From the NCBI GenBank assembly GCA_963842955.1, contig CAWJIJ010000011.1:682001-746000 (forward strand): a stretch of 64,000 bases of DNA, read 5' to 3'. Positions 57,867 to 64,000 of this stretch are shown piece by piece. Position numbers and translations under genes: made by a program. The first letter of the stretch is position 1, and every line of letters begins with the position of its first letter. A model generated the notes under the pieces. That model made no database searches, had not been told where the DNA came from, and saw nothing but the letters and a program-made list of their open reading frames with translations. The DNA is from JARFQW01 sp963842955 (GTDB taxonomy: Bacteria; Pseudomonadota; Gammaproteobacteria; Steroidobacterales; XN24).

Positions 57867-59092
57867 GTCCGCTCCCGGCCCGCCGGCCAAGCCACGCTGG
57901 CGAGGGTCGCCTCCAGGCCCGACTGCAGGGCGTTTACATCTTTTTCGTCATTGTAAACGTGCGGGCTGACCCGCAGTCGATCGCCGCGACAGCTGACGTA
58001 GACGTGCTGGTTTGCCAGTTCGGCAACCACACCGGGCCCGGCCCCGGGCGGCAGCCCCAGGCCAATCATGTGACGGCAACGGGCGCCCTCGGCGGGCGTC
58101 TCAAGGGCGAGCGCCCTGCCCATGTCGGCGATCCGCCCGGTCAGCCCGCCGAGCGTGTGGGCTATGGAATCCACGCCCCAGCCGGAAACCTGCTCGAGGG
58201 CGGCGATCGCTGCGGGAAGGGCGGAAAACTGGGCCCGGGCGCCCATGTCGAAACGTCTTGCGCCCTCCTGGTACTCGTTCCGGTAATTCACGAGCCCGCC
58301 GAAATCGTCGCTGGCCGCCCGATTCATCCAGGCCTCCTCCAGGGGACGGCCGCCGTGGTGGTCCGGATCGGCGTACATGAGTCCGAGCCCGTATGGTCCC
58401 AGCAGCCACTTGTAGCCGGCGGCTACCAGAAAATCCGGCCGGAGGCTCCGGACGTCCAGCGGCTCGGCTCCGAGAGACTGGGTCACATCCAGCACGAGAC
58501 CGAATCCCTCCGACCGGCAGATCCCGGACAACACGTTCATCTCCAGGCGGCTGCCGTCGGTCCAGTGCACGACCGGCAGCGCGAGTACACCAAGGTCGTC
58601 ACGGGATGCGAGGGTCTCCAGGACCGCCCGTGTCCAGTCGCCGTGATCGGGCCTGGGCACGAAGACGACCGGCGCATCGACACGCCGGGCGGCGGCCAGC
58701 CAGGGATAGACGTTGGACGGGAACTGCTCAGCCAGCATCAGCACGCCTCGGCTCGGGCCGAGGCGTAGATTCGCGACCGCCGTGGCAACCCCGTAGCTGA
58801 CCGAGGGGACCAGCGCGATGTCCCCGGTGTCGCAGGACAGAAGGCTCGCGGCGAGGCTCCGGTAGCGCTCGCCGGGTTCGAAAAACGCCTCGACCCCAAT
58901 TTCCCAGGGCCGCGCCTTGCCCGCCACGGCTCGCTGTCCCGCTTCGGTCGCCGCCCGAAGCTGGGGCGACATGTAGGCGCAGTTCAGATAGGAGACATCG
59001 TCGGGAATATCGAACAGCCGGCGGGCTCCGCGAATGAAATCAGGCACCTGGAACGGAGACCGATTCCGCGAGCCACCAGATGTATCCGACAT
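57851..59092 (-). CDS. Class V aminotransferase/cysteine desulfurase-like PLP enzyme
   Basis: The product is 413 residues. YLNCAYMSPQLRAATEAG is the class V opening, followed by VPSVSYGVATAVANLRLG, LALPVVHWTDGSRLEMNVLS, and the PLP region VLDVTQSLGAEPLDVRSLRP and VAAGYKWLLGPYGLGLMYAD with the Schiff-base Lys. The family includes aminotransferases, selenocysteine lyases and kynureninase-like enzymes, and the substrate is open. Its start overlaps the end of the antiporter gene by 53 bases on the same strand. Confidence 0.88.
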   Translation of the reverse strand: MSDTSGGSRNRSPFQVPDFIRGARRLFDIPDDVSYLNCAYMSPQLRAATEAGQRAVAGKARPWEIGVEAFFEPGERYRSLAASLLSCDTGDIALVPSVSYGVATAVANLRLGPSRGVLMLAEQFPSNVYPWLAAARRVDAPVVFVPRPDHGDWTRAVLETLASRDDLGVLALPVVHWTDGSRLEMNVLSGICRSEGFGLVLDVTQSLGAEPLDVRSLRPDFLVAAGYKWLLGPYGLGLMYADPDHHGGRPLEEAWMNRAASDDFGGLVNYRNEYQEGARRFDMGARAQFSALPAAIAALEQVSGWGVDSIAHTLGGLTGRIADMGRALALETPAEGARCRHMIGLGLPPGAGPGVVAELANQHVYVSCRGDRLRVSPHVYNDEKDVNALQSGLEATLASVAWPAGRERTQGPA

Positions 59093-60002
59093 AGATCATG
59101 AGCAGTAAGACACCCTCTCCCCGGCCGATACGGCGGCGGGAAAACATCAGCGGGAGCAGGAGAATCGTCAGGCCCACCATGACGCCCAGATCGACCAGCG
59201 TGACACCAGACCGGTCCAGCGGCTGGATGAGTGCCGTAATGCCCAGGATCGCCAGGATGTTGAAAAAGTTGGACCCGATGACGTTTCCGGCGGTGATGTC
59301 GCCCTCGCCCCGAAGCGTTGCCACGATCGACGTGGCCAGCTCGGGGAGGCTGGTACCGAGAGCCACCACGCTCAGACTGATGATGGCCGGTGCGACGCCC
59401 AGCATCTCGGCGAGCGACACGGCGCCGCGGACGAAAAGATAGCCGCCGCCAACGAGGGCGACAATCCCGGCGCCCACCAGGCCGAAGTCCGACCACGGGC
59501 TCTTCCCGGGCTTCGGCACGGCGTGCTCGAACTCTTCCTTGACCCGCGCCCGCTCCTTGCGCGCCATGCGAACGTTCTGCCAGATAAAGACCACGAGACC
59601 GGCCACCAGGAGCATCCCCTCGACCCTCGATATGTGGCCGTTCCAGAGGACAAACGCCATGCCCGCCGTCGCCACGATCAGCAGCGGCACGTCGACGCCG
59701 ATCACGCGGGCCTCCACCTCGATAGGCCGTATGGTCGCCGCCAGCCCGAGGACCAGCGCAATATTGCAGATATTCGAGCCGACAACATTGCCAACGGCCA
59801 CGCCATGGACGCCACGCAGGGCCGCATCGAGACTGACGGCGAGTTCCGGGCTACTCGTCGCAAACGCAACGACGGTCATCCCCACGAGAAAGGGCGTCAT
59901 GCCGAGGCGCAAGGCGATATCGCCAGCGCCGCGCACGAGCCATTCGCCGCCGAAATAGAGCAGGACGAATCCGCCCGCCATCAGGCCCACAATCATTAGC
60001 AT
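59040..60002 (-). CDS. Calcium/sodium antiporter (YrbG-like, CaCA family)
   Basis: The product is 320 residues, about ten membrane helices. The two alpha repeats are present: ATSSPELAVSLDAALRGVHG with GNVVGSNICNIALVLGLAAT, and GTSLPELATSIVATLRGEGD with GNVIGSNFFNILAILGITAL. A charged cytoplasmic loop (VRMARKERARVKEEFEHAVP) separates the halves. It exchanges calcium for sodium or protons at the inner membrane. It probably shares an operon with the aminotransferase gene downstream, though a functional link is not clear. Confidence 0.93.
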   Translation of the reverse strand: MLMIVGLMAGGFVLLYFGGEWLVRGAGDIALRLGMTPFLVGMTVVAFATSSPELAVSLDAALRGVHGVAVGNVVGSNICNIALVLGLAATIRPIEVEARVIGVDVPLLIVATAGMAFVLWNGHISRVEGMLLVAGLVVFIWQNVRMARKERARVKEEFEHAVPKPGKSPWSDFGLVGAGIVALVGGGYLFVRGAVSLAEMLGVAPAIISLSVVALGTSLPELATSIVATLRGEGDITAGNVIGSNFFNILAILGITALIQPLDRSGVTLVDLGVMVGLTILLLPLMFSRRRIGRGEGVLLLMIYVGYIWWLAESVSVPGA

Positions 60003-60116
60003 CAGGAAACTCGATGGACGAATGTTGCTTGCAGGGTCTATGAGTGTAGCCAGCTTATCCCGCTTGTGGCCATGCGCTTGCCGAGGGCCGGCCGACGGCG
60101 CTAGGGTGCGGTCTCA

Positions 60117-60845
60117 ATGGGAACGCGACACATCGCCCTCTGGTCCGGCCCGCGGAACGTATCCACCGCACTCATGTACTCCTTCGCCCAGCGTCCCGAT
60201 ACGACCGTCGTGGACGAACCCCTTTATGCCCACTATCTGCGGGTGTCGGGAGCCGATCACCCGGGGCGCACGGAGGTCCTCGCATCCCAGGACACCGACG
60301 GGAACGCCGTGATGACGCGACTGCTGGAGAGAACGTGGACAACACCCCTGGTCTTCCAGAAGCAGATGGCGCATCACGTGGTGGACCTGGACATGGCATT
60401 CCTCGACGGCATGGACCACGTGTTTCTCATTCGACCGCCCCGGGAGATGCTGCCCTCGCTGGCACGAGTGCTCCGAGAGGTGACCCTGCGGGATACCGGT
60501 CTGCCGGCACAACTGGCCCTCCTGGACGCCCTTGAACAGCGTGGCCGGAGGCCTGTTTGCGTCGACGGAAGCGCCCTCAGGCATTCTCCGGGTCCGGTTC
60601 TGGAAGGCCTCTGCGAAACCCTCGGCATCGGCTACGATTCCGCCATGCTCCGCTGGCCCGCGGGCCCCCGTCCCGAGGACGGCGTCTGGGCCCGCTGGTG
60701 GTACGCCAGCGTCCACGATTCCACCGGTTTTCTGCCCGGCAAGGCGGCTCCCGCCGAGGTTCCCGAGAGGGTCGCCCATCTCCTGGACCCCTGCCTGATC
60801 ATGTACCGGAAACTCAGCGCCAACGCCGTTCGCCACGAGGACTGA
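60117..60845 (+). CDS. Sulfotransferase-family protein
   Basis: The product is 242 residues. HIALWSGPRNVSTALMYSFA is the 5'-phosphosulfate-binding loop (PRNVSTA) with the typical PRSxST form, followed by RPDTTVVDEPLYAHYL and VFLIRPPREMLPSLARVL (3'-phosphate-binding region). The C-terminus ends YRKLSANAVRHED. It may act on a small metabolite. Its stop lies one base before the class IV aminotransferase ATG, so the two genes form an operon. Confidence 0.83.
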   Translation: MGTRHIALWSGPRNVSTALMYSFAQRPDTTVVDEPLYAHYLRVSGADHPGRTEVLASQDTDGNAVMTRLLERTWTTPLVFQKQMAHHVVDLDMAFLDGMDHVFLIRPPREMLPSLARVLREVTLRDTGLPAQLALLDALEQRGRRPVCVDGSALRHSPGPVLEGLCETLGIGYDSAMLRWPAGPRPEDGVWARWWYASVHDSTGFLPGKAAPAEVPERVAHLLDPCLIMYRKLSANAVRHED

Positions 60846-60846
60846 T

Positions 60847-61746
60847 ATGCCCCTGCCCGATCCCAGAAACGCCGAAATCCTGGTTCATGTCGGCGGCCGC
60901 CTGGTGACCCGGGACAACGCCAGGGTCTCTGTGTTCGACAGCGTCGTCCAGGGGGGTGACGCGGTCTGGGAGGGCCTGCGGATCTATGCCGGCCGGATCG
61001 CCGAGTTAGACGGCCATCTGGAACGGCTGATGGCATCCGCAAAGGCGCTGGCCTTCGAAGGTATCCCGACGCTGGACGAAGTTCGCCAGGCGGTTTTCGA
61101 CACGCTGGAGGCGAACGGCATGCGGGACGGCGCCCATGTTCGACTCACGCTCACCCGCGGCGAGAAGATCACCTCCGGAATGAACCCGCGCTTCAACCAG
61201 GCGGGGTGTTGCCTTATCGTCCTCGCCGAATGGAAGCCTCCCGTTTATGGCAATGACGGCATCCGCCTCATCACGGCTGCAACCCGGCGCAACGCGCCCC
61301 AGTTCCTGGACTCGAAGATTCATCACAACAACCTTCTGAACAACATCCTGGCGTCCATCGAGGCCAACGTGGCAGGTGTCGATGCGGCGTTGATGCTGGA
61401 TGCGGACGGCTTTGTCTCGGAGACCAACGATACGAACGTGTTCTGTATCCGCGACGAGCGCGTGTTGACGCCCTACGCCGACAGCTGCCTGCCGGGCATC
61501 ACCCGCGGCCGGGTGCTCGCCCTGTGCGCCGCCAATGCCATCCCCGCCAGGGAGACTCGCCTGTCCCTGACGGAATTCTGGACCGCGGACGAGGTCTTCA
61601 CCACCGGTACGATTGGCGAACTGACACCCGTGGTCGAGATCGACGGGCGAACCGTAGGCAACGGGAACCCCGGACCGGTCACCGGCAGACTGTCCAAGCT
61701 GCACGGCGAGCATGTTCGCCAGCATGGCGAGCCCCTCCCTTTTTAG
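60847..61746 (+). CDS. Class IV aminotransferase (branched-chain/D-amino-acid type)
   Basis: The product is 299 residues. VFDSVVQGGDAVWEGLRIYA is the class IV opening. FLDSKIHHNNLLNNILASIE carries the PLP Lys. DGFVSETNDTNVFCIRDERV and CLPGITRGRVLALCAANAIP follow, then VFTTGTIGELTPVVEIDGRT. It resembles IlvE-like enzymes but the substrate is open. It pairs with the sulfotransferase gene upstream, a rather unusual combination. Confidence 0.92.
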   Translation: MPLPDPRNAEILVHVGGRLVTRDNARVSVFDSVVQGGDAVWEGLRIYAGRIAELDGHLERLMASAKALAFEGIPTLDEVRQAVFDTLEANGMRDGAHVRLTLTRGEKITSGMNPRFNQAGCCLIVLAEWKPPVYGNDGIRLITAATRRNAPQFLDSKIHHNNLLNNILASIEANVAGVDAALMLDADGFVSETNDTNVFCIRDERVLTPYADSCLPGITRGRVLALCAANAIPARETRLSLTEFWTADEVFTTGTIGELTPVVEIDGRTVGNGNPGPVTGRLSKLHGEHVRQHGEPLPF

Positions 61747-61804
61747 TTCGTTCCCCGGCCAGGCCGGGCACAGGCGGAGATCGCTGATGCGCGATGCGCG
61801 GGTA

Positions 61805-61821
61805 CCGGGGCCAGCCCCCGG
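61805..61821. terminator. Short GC hairpin between convergent genes, possible terminator
   Basis: CCGGGG and CCCCGG pair around a five-base loop, between the ends of the aminotransferase gene and the small lipoprotein gene. There is no T run, so this is only suggestive. Confidence 0.3.
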
Positions 61822-61843
61822 ATCACGCGGGTAGTCGCGCCGG

Positions 61844-62161
61844 CTAGTTGCCGGGCTTGTAGGACGTACCCCGGCCCTTGCGCAGCGTCTCCTGGGCCGC
61901 ATCGCGCTCGACGGCTGCTTCGCTCACCGTACGGCAAATCGTCTTCGAACGATGGCTGCCGGTCGGCGTCACGCGGCGGCATATCACCCGGTCCTCTTCG
62001 TCCGTAACGCTCGCGTTGTATACATCCGCCTTTTCGTCAGTACTCATTTCAGCCTTCTCGGCTTCCGTGAACTGCGGAGCGGTCTCGTTCATCGGCGCAT
62101 CGGTGCTGGCACAGCCGGCAAGCAGGCCGGCGGCGATCAGGGCGAACAGGCGGTGGCGCAT
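61844..62161 (-). CDS. Small lipoprotein with paired-cysteine CRRV..TGS...ICRT motif
   Basis: The product is 105 residues from the ATG at 62161. The lipobox is LFALIAAGLLAGCASTDA. An acidic helix (FTEAEKAEMSTDEKADVYNA) leads to DRVICRRVTPTGSHRSKTIC and then RTVSEAAVERDAAQETLRKG. Small proteobacterial proteins with a C-R-x..TGS..R..C-x-T...W/E pattern are common but have no known role. The C-terminal tail of the M56-TonB protein next door has a similar CRVTGSRICGR stretch. Confidence 0.7.
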   Translation of the reverse strand: MRHRLFALIAAGLLAGCASTDAPMNETAPQFTEAEKAEMSTDEKADVYNASVTDEEDRVICRRVTPTGSHRSKTICRTVSEAAVERDAAQETLRKGRGTSYKPGN

Positions 62162-62240
62162 TTTGTCTTCGGGAATATCAGGCAACTGATGGCAGGGAGT
62201 ATTTCGGAGAAGCAGGAACCGCAATAGCGGCCGAAAGGCA

Positions 62241-64000
62241 CTAATCCGCTTCATAAACGACAACAACGTGCTGACCGGCTGCGTGCCGCCCGCAGATCCG
62301 GCTACCGGTGACCCGGCAGTCGTCCGCCGGCTTCGGGTCCGGAGGCGGGGCCTCGGGGTCGCCTGCGCTGGCGTAGCGGCGGCAGAGGCGGCTGGCCGTA
62401 GCGTTGCCGCAACGGGAATCCTCTTCGAGGGCCGGACCACCTGCCTCCAGGTTAAAGTCGAAAGTTCGCGCCACGCGCCGTTCGACGGCCTGGCCATCCC
62501 TGGTGTAGGGATCAAAACGCCAACCCTTGAGAGCTCGCTTGACCGCCCGCGAAAAGTCGCGCCCGGAACTCTCGACGATTTCGAGATCCCTGACCCGGCC
62601 GCGTCGATCGATCGTATAGGCAACGACCACCTGGCCACCTTCGGCCCGGGTCCTCGCGCGGCGCGGGAAGTCTGGCGCTTCACCCCGAACGAGCGTTCCG
62701 CCCTCGTAAACGGGAACCTCTTCGACCGGCGCTGGCGCGCGACCGGCTGACAGGGACTCTTCATTGACGACAGGCTGGCCTGCATCACGAAATGAGCCGG
62801 CGGCCCCGGATTCGCCACCGTCATCGCCGCTGTGGTCGCCAGGGCCTCTCGCCGAACTGATTTCCGCGGCATCGGTCTGCGCCGCTGATGTGTCCGGCCG
62901 GGAACGAGAATCGAAAGAATCCGAAGACACGCGCGTTCGCTCCTGCCCGGGCGACCCCCGGTCCTCCAGGCCCGCGGGCAAGATGGGCGGAAGACTCGCA
63001 ACAGTGAGACTGGCGGCGACCCGGCGGGCGCCGGCATTCGAAGCGGGTTCGGACTCCACGACGGGGATGTCATCCGGCAGGGCTGGCTCGGGAAGCAGCT
63101 CATCGGCAGCCGGCATGGTCACTGCCGGTTCGGCCTCTGTGAGAACCGCCCCATCCGTCCCGGCGCCGCCGTCCTTCCGGGTCGGCTCGACACGAACCGT
63201 CGCCGCTGGCGTCCCTGACGGCGATTCCGCCGCACGCGCTGAGACGGCAGGGTAGCGAACCCGGGCGTCCGCCGCGCTCGGCACTCGGGATCCGACACCG
63301 CCGGCCAGCACAGGGGCGTCACCACGCTCGGCGGCAGTCGGCGCCGTCTCCCGCCGCTCGATCGAACCGGCCGTGATAACGGCGCTGGAGACCAGCAAAG
63401 CCACCGGTGCCCAGTGGACAAACCCCCGCTGCGGCCGGGGCGGTGCGATCAGCCGGGTCACGCGACCGGCCAGCTGACCGTCGGAAGCGCCAATGGCCAT
63501 GCGGGCTGTTAGCGCGGCTCGCAAACCCTCGACCTCGGTCAAGGCCCGGGCATAAGTCAGCGTGTCCCCGGTCGCCTCCACGACGATGTCGTCGCAGCAC
63601 TGCTCCCGTTCAGCGCGGATTCGGCGCGAGAGCAGGCGAACCGCAGGGTGATAAAACAGGACCGTTTCGACAAGCACCTGGAACAGGTTGAACAACCAGT
63701 CTGCGCGCCGCACGTGGGCCAACTCATGGGCAATGATGAGCTCGAGCTGACGGGGGGTCAGGCCCATGAGCGCGGACGGCGGAATCAGGATTGTCGGCCG
63801 AAGCCAGCCGATGACGAGCGGAACGGAGACCCTGCAGGATTCGAGAATCCGTACGGGCTGACGCACACCGAGGCAAGCACGCAGCCCCGACAAGAATACG
63901 TTCCCAGCGAGCGGGAACCGCGTTCACATCCTCGTTGAGCAGGCGGTTGATCTGGCGGATGTCCCAGAGCAGTCGCAGCGCCATCACGATCACGCCGGCA
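62241..64000 (-). CDS. M56 (BlaR1-type) metallopeptidase fused to a TonB C-terminal domain, partial and frameshifted
   Basis: The gene enters from the right edge. The M56 domain has MGLTPRQLELIIAHELAHVR (HExxH) followed by RADWLFNLFQVLVETVLFYH and EREQCCDDIVVEATGDTLTY. One membrane helix (FVHWAPVALLVSSAVITAGS) precedes a long Ser/Asp/Glu-rich linker. A TonB-like C-terminal domain follows (YEGGTLVRGEAPDFPRRART, VVVAYTIDRRGRVRDLEIVE, FSRAVKRALKGWRFDPYTRD). A Cys-containing tail ends in DDCRVTGSRICGRHAAG. Upstream of codon MSGLRACLG the frame changes. The piece DIRQINRLLNEDVNAVPARW lies in another frame, and one extra base near 63890 explains it. It may sense a signal and cleave a repressor, as BlaR1 does. 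Confidence 0.8.

Noticed and set aside
1..64000. tRNA/rRNA genes, insertion sequences, prophage or attachment sites
   Set aside because: No cloverleaf-like GGTTCGA..TCC pattern, transposase, integrase or flanking repeats seen by eye; a dedicated scan would be needed to exclude a missed tRNA.

Overview
This is a 64 kb, GC-rich chromosomal segment with dense coding and short gaps. The gene content points to a gammaproteobacterium, probably an aerobic, lipid- or hydrocarbon-using one: an MlaEFD/PqiC-type lipid transport operon, an MltF-type lytic transglycosylase, a NapC/NirT cytochrome, a PA3496-type small protein, AlkB plus rubredoxin, and a wax ester synthase. I cannot name the genus. I see no tRNA, rRNA, CRISPR array, insertion sequence, integrase or prophage gene.

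Layout. 1-6.8 kb: end of a sodium:solute symporter, a broken DUF2461 gene, a Spy/CpxP-like periplasmic protein, a frameshifted mltF, an SCP2-like protein with an iron-containing alcohol dehydrogenase, and an orphan TAXI binding protein. 6.8-11.5 kb: a 2-oxoacid:ferredoxin oxidoreductase operon (flavoprotein-ferredoxin reductase, alpha and beta subunits). 11.6-15.8 kb: a YbaK-type deacylase, a degraded membrane-protein gene, a small unknown protein, a patatin and an M49-like metallopeptidase. 16-20.7 kb: wax ester synthase, PutP, GNAT acetyltransferase, rhomboid protease. 20.8-30.7 kb is the most interesting part. An eight-gene minus-strand operon encodes a MotA/TolQ/ExbB-like channel, a MotB/ExbD-like partner, two lipoproteins, a SPOR-like protein, a lytic transglycosylase and two exported proteins. 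It diverges from a plus-strand operon of a glycine-zipper protein, a PepSY protein, an OmpR-family regulator and a histidine kinase.

The gap between these two operons holds four hexamers on a strict 11-bp period (CTGAAC, CTGAAC, GTTCAG, GTTCAG), with further mirrored flanks. This is the geometry of a PhoP-type box pointing each way. My main hypothesis is that the neighbouring two-component system controls an undescribed, ion-motive-force-driven, peptidoglycan-directed envelope machine.

30.8-64 kb: Hsp20, endonuclease V, alkB-rubredoxin with a divergent AraC regulator, a TerB-like membrane protein, an RND efflux operon with a divergent TetR and palindromic operator, an orphan tetraheme NapC, the Mla-type operon, cysK, several small lipoproteins, a membrane-anchored peroxiredoxin, a Ser/Thr kinase-PP2C phosphatase pair, an SDR, a CecR/YbhG/YbhF-like ABC exporter operon, an isoaspartyl peptidase, a class V aminotransferase, a calcium/cation antiporter, a sulfotransferase, a class IV aminotransferase, a small lipoprotein, and an M56-TonB fusion that runs off the right edge.

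At least six genes look broken by a one-base indel, and one gene has GTA where its start is expected. These may be assembly errors or real decay; reads would decide. Start sites were chosen by homology, ribosome binding site and overlap with neighbours, and are the least certain part of many entries.
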